A stretch of DNA of 64,000 nt, taken from Brevibacillus dissolubilis (GTDB lineage Bacteria > Bacillota > Bacilli > Brevibacillales > Brevibacillaceae). Location: NCBI RefSeq assembly GCF_006170445.1, contig NZ_VCNA01000003.1, positions 62,001 to 126,000 of the forward strand, in the 5' to 3' direction. Below, one piece after another: positions 36,301 through 46,343 of the stretch. The number at the start of each line of letters is the position of its first letter. Positions within the stretch are counted from its first letter, which is position 1. The notes beneath the pieces were generated by a model. It searched no databases. It was not told where the DNA came from and saw only the letters and a list, made by a program, of their open reading frames with translations. The translations under genes and the position numbers were made by a program.

Positions 36301-36343
36301 AAAAATAAAAGAGAGTTTTCTCACTTGATGCTGGAAAACTCTC
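36301..36343 (-). terminator. intrinsic terminator after DUF4097-like gene
   Basis: Minus strand GAGAGTTTTC/GAAAACTCTC stem followed by TTTTATTTTT. Confidence 0.85.
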
Positions 36344-36357
36344 CCTTTATCCATTTT

Positions 36358-37494
36358 TTATTTGCTTTTGGTTCCGGTCTGCTTCAGTTCGATACTGCCC
36401 GCCTTTGTCTCAAGGGTGATCTCCTTGCCCCCGCTGCCGAAGGTCTGGCTGACGGTGGAGCCTGTGCCGACCTCTGTAACCATCAGATTTTTGCCTTCGA
36501 CCTCACCCATCTCTGCGGTGGCTGTGAGCTCGAACGAAGCGTCTGTGGGATGCATCACTTCGATCGACCCCATTTCATTGCGTACATCCCAGTCGCCTGC
36601 AATCTGATAGAAGGTTGAGATTTTGATCTCGCCCATCTCGTTCTCGGCGTCTAACTTGCCTGCGGGGTTCTTGATGGTGATGCTGCCAAGCTCTGATTTG
36701 ACTGTCGTCTCTCCGATATCGGTCAAGCTGATCGCACCCGCTCTGGAGGTTGCTTTTACAGCTGTCGGGATATCGGTGGCCTGAATCGATCCCAGATCTG
36801 TATTGAGCACAGCCTCTGTGACCTTGGATACCTCAATGGCGCCTGTCTGCTGGTCGGCATAGACTTGGACGGTTCTTGGCACACGGACAGTGATGTAGAC
36901 TTCTTTTAGCTTCTTGTGCTCCTCTACTTCGATTTGTAATTCGGAGCCGTTTTGCTCGACAGAGACTTCCAGTTGAGAGCTTATGCTTTTGGCCTCTTCT
37001 TGGGTCTGGGCTTTGATGTTGGCGTCGATCTTGACCGTTGCGACGGGATCGTCTGTGCCGATGACCTTGACCTCGCCGAGCGAATTGTTGATGTGGACGG
37101 ATTCAATATCGGACGCTGACAATTCTGCATCGTGGAGCGTGACCCGGCTGCTCGGTCCGCTGATGATCGGCAAATTCTTCTCCAGGCCGTTCTGAACCGC
37201 CTCCAGGCTGCCCCAATCACCGTCTGACGTTTTGAAGCCTGGGATAAAGCTGGCGATCAGGATGATGACACCGGTCAGGACGATGCTTTTGCGGTCCAAC
37301 TGCCATCTCGTCCCGCTGTCACCCGGTCTGATCTGTCTGTAGACCAGTTCACCGCCAACTGCGATCAGGATCAGAGGCCAAAATGGGAGGATACGGGGAA
37401 GCCACTGAGAGCCGGTCAACTTGTCTACGAGGATCGCTGTGCCTAGTGCAACCAAGGTCAGCGCTAATTGGTATCTTCCGATCTTTTTGTTCAA
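36358..37494 (-). CDS. membrane protein with DUF4097-like beta-solenoid domain
   Basis: A 378-residue protein. Residues 8-90 contain three hydrophobic segments like the LiaI/LiaF N-terminus (LALTLVALGTAILVDKL, LPFWPLILIAVGGELVY, SIVLTGVIILIASFIPG). Residues 135-370 form regular beta repeats (VHINNSLGEVKVIGTDD, NTDLGSIQATDIP, KSELGSITIKN, NEMGSIEVMHP), the DUF4097 type. LiaF-like proteins modulate envelope-stress signalling. It is followed closely by the zinc-finger gene, 13 nt upstream in transcription order. Confidence 0.75.
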   Translation of the reverse strand: MNKKIGRYQLALTLVALGTAILVDKLTGSQWLPRILPFWPLILIAVGGELVYRQIRPGDSGTRWQLDRKSIVLTGVIILIASFIPGFKTSDGDWGSLEAVQNGLEKNLPIISGPSSRVTLHDAELSASDIESVHINNSLGEVKVIGTDDPVATVKIDANIKAQTQEEAKSISSQLEVSVEQNGSELQIEVEEHKKLKEVYITVRVPRTVQVYADQQTGAIEVSKVTEAVLNTDLGSIQATDIPTAVKATSRAGAISLTDIGETTVKSELGSITIKNPAGKLDAENEMGEIKISTFYQIAGDWDVRNEMGSIEVMHPTDASFELTATAEMGEVEGKNLMVTEVGTGSTVSQTFGSGGKEITLETKAGSIELKQTGTKSK

Positions 37495-37507
37495 ATGAAA
37501 TCTCTCC

Positions 37508-38074
37508 TTACGAATTCAGATTACGAAACAGGCTCTGGTCCATCGAGGAGACTTCGCCGCGTTCCAGCTGTTCTCTTTTCTGAAAAACATGAAATACCGA
37601 GAAGAAAAACGTGATCGGAATCAAAAAAGCAAATGGCATGCCATCAAAGCGAGCTGTCAGCCAGATCGTCATGAAAAAGAGCGCCATCATCTCAAGGCCC
37701 TGCCGGATGAACCCGAGATACATATGCGCGAGTCCTGGTACGAAGCAAAACAGGAACGTAATGAATTTACTTTTGCGCTTGGGCTGCAGGGCTGGCTGGG
37801 TGGTGGCATGATTGGCTTGCTGATGCTTAGATGGACGAGTTGTTGTATCTGCAAACGGATTGCCAGCAAATGATGCAGAACCAACCGTTGCAGTGCCTTC
37901 TCCGGTATGTAGACCTGTCCCGTATCTCTTTTCAGCATGTTCCCCGATCAGACGGATACATTTTTCACATAATACGTTGTTATTGATAATATTCATGCAC
38001 TCTTCGCAAAGGTCGGTAGCGCACAGACGACAGACACCCATCGCATTGCGGGTGGAATGGTAATGACAGCTCAC
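37508..38074 (-). CDS. B-box-type zinc-finger membrane protein
   Basis: A 188-residue protein. Residues 1-45 hold CHYHSTRNAMGVCRLCATDLCEEC and CEKC, a B-box-like zinc site. A polar linker follows, then two or three membrane segments (about 105-170; FITFLFCFVPGLAHMYLGFI has the TM2-like pattern). Likely binds a partner near the membrane. It is 13 nt before the DUF4097-like gene, so the two form an operon, close to an ECF sigma system. Confidence 0.75.
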   Translation of the reverse strand: MSCHYHSTRNAMGVCRLCATDLCEECMNIINNNVLCEKCIRLIGEHAEKRYGTGLHTGEGTATVGSASFAGNPFADTTTRPSKHQQANHATTQPALQPKRKSKFITFLFCFVPGLAHMYLGFIRQGLEMMALFFMTIWLTARFDGMPFAFLIPITFFFSVFHVFQKREQLERGEVSSMDQSLFRNLNS

Positions 38075-38269
38075 AGCATGTTACCTCCTACCAAATATTC
38101 ACAAGTACAGCCTATTCCCTACTCTACAGAAAAAGTTGCGAAAATGAAACATTTTTTGGTGATATGTCGCAAATCTATCACGATATTACGATGTAACGCA
38201 TATAAGGTATGTTTTAGGCCATTTTGCATCACGCTACAAATGATATGGATATATGGGAGTGAATAACAA

Positions 38270-39838
38270 GTGGCCGAACACTTTGAATTATTTATCTTAC
38301 TGCTTGGGGTAGCCGCCGCTGTGACAGCAATAGCCAACAAGCTGGGGCAGCCGTATCCGATTGCCCTCGTCATCGTCGGTACACTGATTGGTATCGTACC
38401 AGCTGAGGGCTTGGAAACAATCAAAGATGTCGTGGTGGCAGATGAATTGTTTCATTTTATCATCGTCATGCTGTTTCTGCCGACGCTACTGGGGGAAGCG
38501 ACCCTCAAAATGCCTTTCTCACACATCAAACAAAGCATGAAGCCAATCGTATTGTTGGCGATTCTCGGGACTCTTCTTTCCTTTGTACTGACAGGATTTA
38601 TGAGCATGTACATCCTTGGGTTGCCGCTTGCGATTGCGTTTGTCTTTGCAGCGCTGATGTCTGCAACCGATCCAATCAGCGTGATCTCGATTTTTAAAAG
38701 CATGGGTGTACCGCACCGTCTGGCGACGATCATGGAAGGCGAAAGCCTGGCAAATGACGGGGTTGCGGTTGTGTTTTTCAAGATTTCGGCCTTCTCTCTG
38801 CTGGTCTATGTGGAAGCTGGTGCCTTTGGATTGGTAAAAGGCTTGGGAGATTTCTTCCTGGTGGCGATGGGGGGCGCGGCGATCGGGTTTGTGCTGTCGT
38901 TCCTGTTTTCGCAGATCACAAAGTTCTATGATGATTATCCACTGGAGATTCTGTTCTCGATGCTGTTGTTCTACGGTTCTTTTTTTATTGCGGAGCATTA
39001 TCATGTGTCAGGTGTGATAGCTGTGGTGGTCGCCGGGCTGGTCTATGGAAACTATGGCGCGAGGATTGGCATGACACCGACGACCCGTCTCAATATCCGT
39101 TCGTTCTGGGATGTGACGGCACTGGTGGCGAATTCGCTGATCTTCTTGCTTGTCGGGCTGGAGATTGACCGGATTCACTTGGCTGATAAATGGCAGATGG
39201 TGCTGTTGGCCATCGTGATCGTACTGGTTTCCCGCAGTCTGGCGGTGTATGGCAGTCTGCTGTTTGACAAGACGACTCCGTGGGCGTGGCGCCATGTGTT
39301 CAACTGGGGTGGACTGAAAGGCTCTCTGTCCATCGCGCTGGCCTTTAGTCTGCCGAGGGATTTTCCGGGTCGCGAGGATATCTTGGTGCTGGCATTCGGT
39401 GTGGTGCTGTTCTCGTTGATTATTCAGGCGCTGACGATCAAGCCGTTGATCCAAAAGCTTGGTCTGGTCTCCTCCACACATGAAGGAAGCGAATACGAGA
39501 ACCTGTTGACCCGCTTCCACCGTTCCATCGCGGCCCGTGAAGAACTGGCCCGTATGGAAAAAATGGCGCTGATCTCCCCTACTGTCTACCAGACGCTGGA
39601 TCAAGAATATGAGCAGCAGATTAATGTGTGCCGCCGGGAGATGGATACGTTGTTCTGCCGTTATCCACAGATTCAAGAGCAGCAGATCGAAGCTGCCCGC
39701 CGTCAGACACTGTATGCGGAGCAAGAAGCGATTGCCCGTCTCGAGCATAAGGAGATCGTATCACCTGATACTGCTGAGCAGGCGCGTCGGGAAGTGATCG
39801 GAAAGCTGGTAACGTTGTTGGAAAAAGAGAATCATTAA
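38270..39838 (+). CDS. CPA1-family Na+/H+ antiporter
   Basis: A 522-residue protein with about 12 transmembrane helices over residues 5-395 and a cytoplasmic tail. The CPA1 signature is visible: AALMSATDPISVISIFKSMG (TDP) and MEGESLANDGVAVVFF (ND ion-binding). GTG start at 38270 with GGGAGTGA at 7-nt spacing. It would exchange Na+ (or K+) for protons and aid pH or salt tolerance. It is divergent from the zinc-finger gene and inserted between aroA and the ypiA-like gene. Confidence 0.92.
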   Translation: MAEHFELFILLLGVAAAVTAIANKLGQPYPIALVIVGTLIGIVPAEGLETIKDVVVADELFHFIIVMLFLPTLLGEATLKMPFSHIKQSMKPIVLLAILGTLLSFVLTGFMSMYILGLPLAIAFVFAALMSATDPISVISIFKSMGVPHRLATIMEGESLANDGVAVVFFKISAFSLLVYVEAGAFGLVKGLGDFFLVAMGGAAIGFVLSFLFSQITKFYDDYPLEILFSMLLFYGSFFIAEHYHVSGVIAVVVAGLVYGNYGARIGMTPTTRLNIRSFWDVTALVANSLIFLLVGLEIDRIHLADKWQMVLLAIVIVLVSRSLAVYGSLLFDKTTPWAWRHVFNWGGLKGSLSIALAFSLPRDFPGREDILVLAFGVVLFSLIIQALTIKPLIQKLGLVSSTHEGSEYENLLTRFHRSIAAREELARMEKMALISPTVYQTLDQEYEQQINVCRREMDTLFCRYPQIQEQQIEAARRQTLYAEQEAIARLEHKEIVSPDTAEQARREVIGKLVTLLEKENH

Positions 39839-39876
39839 CCAATTGGAAGGCAGCATAAAAAGAGGATTGTCTATGC

Positions 39877-39927
39877 AAAAAGCACCGTTTCCTACTGAAT
39901 GAAGAGGTAGGGACGGTGCTTTTGTTT
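39877..39927 (+). terminator. intrinsic terminator after antiporter gene
   Basis: Long stem AAAAGCACCGT..CCTAC/GTAGG..ACGGTGCTTTT followed by TTTGTTT. Confidence 0.85.
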
Positions 39928-39986
39928 GCAGACAGAAGGGACAATAAGTAACTGAATGTGACTGGCTAGGTATGATTGACAGACTG

Positions 39987-40091
39987 CTTATCGGCTGATC
40001 TGTTCAGCAAGTAGGTAGAGGCTAGTTACTGACTGATCTCTCCAGTAATTGGCTGAGTTCAGTTTACTGACTGATCTGCTCCAGCAATTGG
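39987..40091 (-). repeat. three imperfect copies of the aroA 3' end
   Basis: The aroA terminal codons (40064-40091) recur just after the stop at 40026-40052 (two or three changes) and, more diverged, at 39987-40014. Each copy contains GATCAGTC or GATCAGCC and TAA. It looks like tandem duplication of the gene end. Confidence 0.6.
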
Positions 40092-41344
40092 GCAAAGCCT
40101 GGGAATGAGACGTTGATCGCCTCAGAATTGTGGATTACCGTCTCTCCTGGGGCAGCCAAGCCTGCAATTGCCATCGCCATGCCGATGCGGTGGTCACCCA
40201 TGCTGTCGATCTCTGCGGCGGTGAGTTGGGCAGAGCCTTCGATGATCATACCGTCATCGGTTGGCGTGACAGTAGCACCGAATTTGCTCAGTTGGGAGAC
40301 GACAGTAGCGATGCGGTCGGTTTCTTTTACCTTCAGCTCTTCGGCGTCACGGATGATGGTTTGGCCTTTTGCCTGGGTAGCGAGAACCGCGATGACTGGA
40401 ATCTCGTCGATCAGACGTGGAATCAGGTCGCCTTCGATCACTGTTCCAGTCAGTTCACTGTGTGTCACGACGATGTCAGCTATCGGCTCCTCGTTGACGA
40501 TGCGTTGGTTGGTCAGCTCAATCTGTCCGCCCATCGCTTTCACCACGTCGATGATACCGGTACGGGTTGGATTGATGCCGACATTTTCAATGGTCAGCTT
40601 GCTGTTTGGCACCATCATGACCGCGACGATCAGGAAAGCTGCCGAAGAGATGTCGCCCGGTACGACGATCGAGCGTCCTTTGAGTGACTGTCCACCTTGG
40701 ACGGACACGCTGTTGCCTTCTTGTACGATCTCAATGCCGAATGCACGGAGCATCCGCTCTGTGTGGTCACGGGAGACGGTCGGCTCCACCACGGTGGTTG
40801 TACCTTTTGCCTGCAGACCTGCGAGCAGGATCGCTGATTTGATCTGAGCGCTTGCTACAGGGGATTGGTAAGTGATCCCAGTCAGTTCGCCGCCACGGAT
40901 GGCAAGCGGTGTGAACTCACCGTTTCTGCGGCCATCGATCTTGGCACCCATCTCGCGGAGCGGGCCGACGACACGGCGCATCGGACGCTTGGCAATCGAC
41001 TCATCCCCTTCCAGTACGGTATGGAAAGGCTGGGTGGAAAGAATCCCTGAGATGAGGCGAATCGTGGTACCGGAGTTGCCGACATCCAGCTTTTCCGTCG
41101 GTTCTTGCAGACCAAACCATCCGTTGCCTTTGACGGTTACACGGTCGCCGTCTTGCTGGATCTCTACGCCCATGCGCTGAAAGCAGCTAATCGTGCTGAG
41201 ACAGTCAGCTCCTGGCAAGAATCCGCTGATCTCTGTCGTACCTTCCGCCAGCGCGCCAAACATGACAGCACGGTGTGAAATAGATTTATCACCCGGTACA
41301 CGGACCGTTCCTTGAATCTGTTTGGCTTGTTTTACTTGAAGCAT
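40064..41344 (-). CDS. aroA: 3-phosphoshikimate 1-carboxyvinyltransferase (EPSP synthase)
   Basis: A 426-residue enzyme joining shikimate-3-phosphate and PEP. Motifs: [18 protein letters not shown] near 17-34, [15 protein letters not shown] near 87-101, and [17 protein letters not shown] near 335. Last gene of the trp-his-tyr-aro supraoperon, 45 nt after tyrA. Confidence 0.97.
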   Translation of the reverse strand: MLQVKQAKQIQGTVRVPGDKSISHRAVMFGALAEGTTEISGFLPGADCLSTISCFQRMGVEIQQDGDRVTVKGNGWFGLQEPTEKLDVGNSGTTIRLISGILSTQPFHTVLEGDESIAKRPMRRVVGPLREMGAKIDGRRNGEFTPLAIRGGELTGITYQSPVASAQIKSAILLAGLQAKGTTTVVEPTVSRDHTERMLRAFGIEIVQEGNSVSVQGGQSLKGRSIVVPGDISSAAFLIVAVMMVPNSKLTIENVGINPTRTGIIDVVKAMGGQIELTNQRIVNEEPIADIVVTHSELTGTVIEGDLIPRLIDEIPVIAVLATQAKGQTIIRDAEELKVKETDRIATVVSQLSKFGATVTPTDDGMIIEGSAQLTAAEIDSMGDHRIGMAMAIAGLAAPGETVIHNSEAINVSFPGFAQLLEQISQ

Positions 41345-41388
41345 ATGGTTCCTCTCCTTTTGCGTCTCTGGTTTGTTTGTGTGTTCAA

Positions 41389-42489
41389 TTACTCCCTCGG
41401 GTACACATGGTAGTCAAAATAACGCAGAATCTCCGCACCTTTTTCCAGTTCCCGTTCATTGCGGAAGGTGATACGCAATACGCCCAATTGATCCTCACGC
41501 GTCTCACGGATTTGAATATTGGTGATGCTGATCTGTTTGCTGCCGAGCAGGGTCGTGATTCGGCCAATCTCACCCGGATGGTCGGGGATATCTATGTACA
41601 GATCAAGCAAGGGCTCGATGGCACCGCGTTTGCGCTCTGGCAGGTTATCGCGAGCGTCTCTGGCATCACGGAAAAATTCCTCGATGCCGTCTCCATCACC
41701 CGAAGCAACCAACGCCATAATATTCTCGAAGCCCTGCCGCCAGTCGGTTGCGATCTTGATCAGGTAATCGCGGTTGTTGAGCAGGATATCGCGCCACATG
41801 CGCGGATTGCTCGAAGCGATCCGAGTGATGTCACGAAATCCCCCTGCCGCCAGACGGTGGTGCCATTCCTTCTCCTCATTGTAAGCGGACACTTGGTTCA
41901 CGAGCAAGGCAGCGATCAGGTGCGGAAAATGGCTGACCGCTCCAACCACTTCATCATGCTCGTCCGGCTGCATCACCACCACATGGGCACGGGTGAGCGA
42001 CAGCATCTGCTGAAGTCTCTCTACCTGCCCGGTCGGCACATCGGGGGTGGGGGTGAGTACGTAGTAGGCATTCTCAAACAGTAGCTCGTTAGCTGCTTCG
42101 ACACCAGATTTGTGTGAGCCTGCCATCGGGTGCCCGCCGATGAACGTCACATTCTTTTGCGAAAGGATACCCGCATAGTCAACGATTCCCGTCTTGGTAC
42201 TGCCTACATCAGTGATAATCGCCCCTTCTTTGAGGGTCAGGTCTGAGAGTTGACGCAGTAAAATTCGGATTTGTTCAACGGGCGGTGCCATGATAATCAC
42301 ATCTGCATCCAGAACAGCTGTCTGCAGGTCAACCGTCCCCTCGTCGATGATTCCGTTTACCAGTGCTTTGTTAATATTGGCTTCGTGTACATCAAAGCCG
42401 ATGATATGATGGCTCGAATCTCGTCTGAGGGACAATGCAATCGAGCCGCCTATCAGCCCAATCCCCAGTATGGCTATCGTGGTTTTCAT
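41389..42489 (-). CDS. tyrA: prephenate dehydrogenase with ACT domain
   Basis: A 366-residue enzyme for tyrosine synthesis. NAD-binding [15 protein letters not shown] near 6-20, [12 protein letters not shown] near 118-129 (substrate His), and a C-terminal ACT domain (about 295-365, [17 protein letters not shown]) that likely senses tyrosine or another amino acid. Follows hisC after about 195 nt that hold a hairpin at 42590-42612. Confidence 0.96.
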   Translation of the reverse strand: MKTTIAILGIGLIGGSIALSLRRDSSHHIIGFDVHEANINKALVNGIIDEGTVDLQTAVLDADVIIMAPPVEQIRILLRQLSDLTLKEGAIITDVGSTKTGIVDYAGILSQKNVTFIGGHPMAGSHKSGVEAANELLFENAYYVLTPTPDVPTGQVERLQQMLSLTRAHVVVMQPDEHDEVVGAVSHFPHLIAALLVNQVSAYNEEKEWHHRLAAGGFRDITRIASSNPRMWRDILLNNRDYLIKIATDWRQGFENIMALVASGDGDGIEEFFRDARDARDNLPERKRGAIEPLLDLYIDIPDHPGEIGRITTLLGSKQISITNIQIRETREDQLGVLRITFRNERELEKGAEILRYFDYHVYPRE

Positions 42490-42684
42490 CTCCAGTATCC
42501 CCTATCTTGTCTCTGATCGGTCTCTCGTCTATATCTATCAAGAAAATCTATCGCGCATAAAAGCGTTAAAGTGTGTTGGTGAAACGAATGCCGGTGGAAA
42601 AACCGGCATCTGTTGTGTATGGCTGGGTTGATAGAACCATGCCTGTCATGTTACGAAAAGCTGCTTGCAGAATAGACGCAGGGC

Positions 42685-43782
42685 TTACTTGTTGGAAGCT
42701 ACGCCTACCGTGTTGGCAAGAGCTTGGAGCATCTGGTCGTTCTGCGCTTCGTTACCAATGGTGATCCGCAGATAACCTGGGAAGCCAAGTGCGTTACCGG
42801 AACGGGTGATGATACCTTGCTTCAGCATTTTACTGAATGCTTCATCGGAATCAATGCCTACGTTCACAAGCACAAAGTTCGCTTGGGATGGGTAGTAGCT
42901 AAGACCCCACTCGTCGAATTTGTCGGTTACTTGTTTGAGGCCTTGACGGTTGAGATCGCGGCATCTCACGACGAACTCTTGATCAGCGAGGGATGCGCGG
43001 GCAGCAGCCTGTGCCAATGTGCTGGTGTTGAATGGTTCACGCACACGGTTGAGCGTGCTGATCATATCTTCAGATGCGACACCGTAACCTACGCGCAGTG
43101 CTGCAAGACCGTAGATTTTGGAGAAGGTGCGCAGGATGATCAGGTTTGGATATTGCGCGAGCATAGGAACGGTCTGTGGATATGCTGCATCCACTACGTA
43201 TTCGTAGTATGCTTCGTCGAGCACGACCATCACGTCTTTGCTTACTTTACCCAAGAAAGCAACCAGCTCTGCTTCGGTATTGATTGTACCGGATGGGTTG
43301 TTCGGGTTGCAGACCCATACGACGCGGGTGTCGGCTTTGATCGCCGCTGCCATCGCATCGAGATCGTGAACGCCGTCTTTGAGCGGCACTTCAATCACTT
43401 CTGCACCGTCGATGGTAGCGTTGGATTTGTATTGTGGGAAGGTCGGAGTGGCCATCACAGTGCTTGTACCTTCACCGAGGTAGGCACGGGTGATCATCTG
43501 AACCACTTCGTCAGAACCATTACCAAAAATCAGCTGATCGGCTTTGACGCCCAGGAAATCAGCCAGTTCCCAGCGAAGCTGCATGGAGCCGCCATCTGGA
43601 TAGATCGCAAGCGTGTCGAGCTGTGCACGGATCGCTTCTTTTGCTTGTTCAGAGCAGCCAAACGGGTTTTCGTTGGATGCCAGCTTGATTACTTCGGTGA
43701 GACCTAATTCACGTTTTACCTCATCAATCGGTTTACCTGGTTTATAAGGGGGTACATTCAGAATACGCTGTTTAGGTTGCAT
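42685..43782 (-). CDS. hisC: histidinol-phosphate aminotransferase
   Basis: A 365-residue PLP enzyme of fold type I acting in histidine synthesis; in Bacillus it also transaminates aromatic precursors. Motifs: KLASNENPFG, NPNNPSGT near 170, and FSKIYGLAALRVGYG with the PLP lysine near 228. The ATG at 43782 has GGAGTGA just upstream; the 21-codon upstream extension of the frame overlaps the promoter and is not coding. Directly follows trpF, where Bacillus has trpB and trpA. Confidence 0.95.
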   Translation of the reverse strand: MQPKQRILNVPPYKPGKPIDEVKRELGLTEVIKLASNENPFGCSEQAKEAIRAQLDTLAIYPDGGSMQLRWELADFLGVKADQLIFGNGSDEVVQMITRAYLGEGTSTVMATPTFPQYKSNATIDGAEVIEVPLKDGVHDLDAMAAAIKADTRVVWVCNPNNPSGTINTEAELVAFLGKVSKDVMVVLDEAYYEYVVDAAYPQTVPMLAQYPNLIILRTFSKIYGLAALRVGYGVASEDMISTLNRVREPFNTSTLAQAAARASLADQEFVVRCRDLNRQGLKQVTDKFDEWGLSYYPSQANFVLVNVGIDSDEAFSKMLKQGIITRSGNALGFPGYLRITIGNEAQNDQMLQALANTVGVASNK

Positions 43783-43816
43783 CAGGTTCACTCCAGACAG
43801 GTTATGTTTACCTGTT

Positions 43817-43845
43817 ATTGTACACAAGGACAGAGCCTTTTTCAA
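43817..43845 (-). promoter_or_regulatory. internal promoter for hisC-tyrA-aroA
   Basis: Minus strand TTGAAA, 17-nt spacer, TACAAT, immediately after trpF. An inverted repeat ACAGGT-7 nt-ACCTGT follows the -10 box and could be an operator or a 5' RNA hairpin. Confidence 0.7.
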
Positions 43846-43868
43846 AAAAATTTTTCATTTGTTTTCAG

Positions 43869-44513
43869 CTACTGCGTATCAAAGACCCGAACCCGCTCGA
43901 CAAAATGCTTGATTTTAGCGTGATCCTTGACGCCGTCGGTCTCTACACCACTGGAGATATCTACAGCATACGGCTGATAGTTCGTAAGCAGTTCCGATAT
44001 ATTCTCTTCATTCACCCCGCCTGCCACGAAAAACGGGACATCCCCCGTGTATTCGCGCAGTTTGGGGATTTCCGACCAGGCAAACCGTTTGCCGGTGCCG
44101 CCCGCCTGCTTCGGATCGTGGGTATCGAACAGGAATGCAGAGACATGAGGAAAATAGTCTGCGATGTTGGTCAGCTGAGCAAAATCGCCCCCCACTGTCA
44201 ACGCTTTCCATACCTCTACACCGTAACGTTCACGGACCAGTGCACAGATACCCGGTGTCTCCTGCCCGTGAAGCTGGATGACATCAAGCGGCGCATGGGC
44301 CATCACCTCGTCGAGCTCCTCCAGTGACGGATTAACGAAGACCCCTACCGCTCGCGGACGCTCAGGTACAGCGCGAAGCATCGCCCCTGCTTCGGTACCG
44401 CTCACCTGACGTTTGCTTGGGGCAAACACAAAGCCGACGTAGTCCACCCCACATCGCTTTAGCAGTTGCAGGGTAGCCACGTCTTTGATTCCGCATATTT
44501 TGACCGTGGTCAT
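43869..44513 (-). CDS. trpF: phosphoribosylanthranilate isomerase
   Basis: A 214-residue TIM barrel. N-terminal VKICGIKD with the catalytic Cys, YVGFVFAPSKRQV near 25-37, and phosphate-binding FVAGGVNEENI near 165 and VDISSGVETDGVKDH near 186. Two nucleotides after trpC. Full length. Confidence 0.96.
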   Translation of the reverse strand: MTTVKICGIKDVATLQLLKRCGVDYVGFVFAPSKRQVSGTEAGAMLRAVPERPRAVGVFVNPSLEELDEVMAHAPLDVIQLHGQETPGICALVRERYGVEVWKALTVGGDFAQLTNIADYFPHVSAFLFDTHDPKQAGGTGKRFAWSEIPKLREYTGDVPFFVAGGVNEENISELLTNYQPYAVDISSGVETDGVKDHAKIKHFVERVRVFDTQ

Positions 44514-44515
44514 GC

Positions 44516-45328
44516 TTAGCGTACCTCTTGTGTCTGGTTCGCTGCTGGCTTTTCTCCGACCAGATCAATGACGGCTTGGGCGATGTCATCTTGGCGCATG
44601 AAGTGTTCGCCGACCAGCACGGAGCGTGCCCCGATGCTGTGCAGATACGTGATATCAGAAGCGGAGGAAATGCCGCTTTCGCTGACCAACGGGATATCTG
44701 CAGGCACTTGGGTGATCAACTGCTGAGTCGTTGCGATGTCGGTCTGAAACGTTTTGAGGTTGCGGTTGTTGACACCGAGCAGCTTTGGTGTGGTGCTGTT
44801 CAGCACGGTTTCGAGTTCCTCTGTATCATGAACCTCGATCAGCACATCAAGACCCACACTCTCGGCCACTTGGTTCAGGTGATGAAGCTCATTGCCGTCG
44901 AGAATGGCCGCGATCAACAAAATGCAGTCCGCACCTGCTGCACGGGCTTCCAGCACTTGAAGCTCGTCGATGAGAAAATCTTTGCGGATCAGCGGGATCT
45001 GGACAGCTTGGCGGATTTGGCGCAAGTACTCCAGATTGCCTTGAAAATACTGTTGATCGGTCAAAACGGACATGGCATCCGCTTGCGCTGCCGCATATGC
45101 TTTGGCAATCTCCACTGGGTCGAACTGTTCACGGATGATGCCTTTGGATGGCGAAGCCTTTTTCACCTCGGCGATCACACTGACCGGACGGGCGCTGTTG
45201 ATAAGTGCGTTGCGAAAGCCGAGTGTATCGGGCATCGTTTTGATCTGATTGAGAAAATCTTCGGCGCGGGTGGCAGCCTTCAGTTGGGCCACCTCTTGCT
45301 TTTTGGTTTCGACGATCTTATGAAGCAT
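44516..45328 (-). CDS. trpC: indole-3-glycerol-phosphate synthase
   Basis: A 270-residue TIM barrel. VIAEVKKASPSKGII (catalytic Lys) near 50-64, LIRKDFLIDELQVLEARAAGADCILLI near 110-136, and LVSESGISSASDI near 210. Overlaps trpD by 11 nt. Confidence 0.97.
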   Translation of the reverse strand: MLHKIVETKKQEVAQLKAATRAEDFLNQIKTMPDTLGFRNALINSARPVSVIAEVKKASPSKGIIREQFDPVEIAKAYAAAQADAMSVLTDQQYFQGNLEYLRQIRQAVQIPLIRKDFLIDELQVLEARAAGADCILLIAAILDGNELHHLNQVAESVGLDVLIEVHDTEELETVLNSTTPKLLGVNNRNLKTFQTDIATTQQLITQVPADIPLVSESGISSASDITYLHSIGARSVLVGEHFMRQDDIAQAVIDLVGEKPAANQTQEVR

Positions 45329-46343
45329 GGGTCATCCCTCCTGCCACATCACGGAATTGTTCGAGCTTGCGGTTGACATCACCGCGTTCAATTGCTTCTG
45401 CCGCTTTGATCACGCCGTCTTGGATCGAGATCGCACGGCCGGACAGATAGAGAATCGCGCCCGCATTGAGCAGGACGATGTCGCGGGCCGCACCGCGTTT
45501 GCCTGAGAAAACTTCACGGATGATCGTCGCATTCAGGTTCGGATCTCCGCCTTTGATCGCTTCGGCTTCATGGCGCTCTAAGCCAAATTGTTCCGGGGTG
45601 ATTTCGTACGTGGTGATCACGCCGTCACGCAGCTCAGCGACGCGGCTTGGGCCGGTGACAGTCAGTTCATCAAGGCCATCCTCGCCTGCGACGACGAGGG
45701 CGCGTTCTACACCGAGTTCACGCAGGACTTCGGCGACTGTCTCGATCAGGGAAGCATCATAGACGCCGAGCAGTTGTGCTTTTGCTCCGGCTGGGTTGGT
45801 CAAGGGCCCGAGCAGATTGAACACCGTGCGCATTTTCAGCTCTTTGCGCGGACCTGCCGCATGTTTCATCGCTTGGTGGTACAGCGGGGCGAACAGGAAG
45901 CAGAGATTGGTCAGTGTCAGGCAGTCAGCTGCACCTTCCGGGGACAGCGTAATCGGCACTCCCAATGCTTCGAGCACGTCGGCACTGCCGCTTTTGCTCG
46001 ACACGGCGCGGTTGCCGTGTTTGGCTACCTGCACACCTGCACTGGCTGCGACGATCGCTGCAGCGGTGGAGATGTTGAAGGTATCCGCTCCATCCCCGCC
46101 TGTTCCGCATGTATCAACCAATCCATCACGCTCGAGTGGAAAACGAACCGCGCGCTCACGCATCGCCTGCGCAAACCCGATGATCTCCTCCACCTGTTCC
46201 CCTTTGAGGCGAAGACCGGCGAGAAACGCGCCGATCTGTGCTGGTGTGGCGTTGCCGTCCATAATCTCGCCCATGGCCCCCCGTGCGGTTTCACGGTCGA
46301 GATGTTTTCCCCGGATGATCAAATCCAGTGCTTGCGTAATCAT
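45318..46343 (-). CDS. trpD: anthranilate phosphoribosyltransferase
   Basis: A 341-residue enzyme. PRPP-binding DTCGTGGDGADTFNIST near 77-93, KHGNRAVSSKSGSADVLE near 107-124. Overlaps trpE by 4 nt. No fused glutamine amidotransferase, as in Bacillus, where the pab subunit serves both pathways. Confidence 0.97.
   Translation of the reverse strand: MITQALDLIIRGKHLDRETARGAMGEIMDGNATPAQIGAFLAGLRLKGEQVEEIIGFAQAMRERAVRFPLERDGLVDTCGTGGDGADTFNISTAAAIVAASAGVQVAKHGNRAVSSKSGSADVLEALGVPITLSPEGAADCLTLTNLCFLFAPLYHQAMKHAAGPRKELKMRTVFNLLGPLTNPAGAKAQLLGVYDASLIETVAEVLRELGVERALVVAGEDGLDELTVTGPSRVAELRDGVITTYEITPEQFGLERHEAEAIKGGDPNLNATIIREVFSGKRGAARDIVLLNAGAILYLSGRAISIQDGVIKAAEAIERGDVNRKLEQFRDVAGGMTHAS

Noticed and set aside
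42587-42612. Hairpin GATGCCGG/CCGGCATC after hisC
   Set aside because: The stem is good, but no U tract follows, so I did not call it a terminator.
43846-43868. Remnant of trpB or trpA
   Set aside because: Only 23 nt lie between the trpF stop and the hisC promoter; nothing resembles tryptophan synthase.
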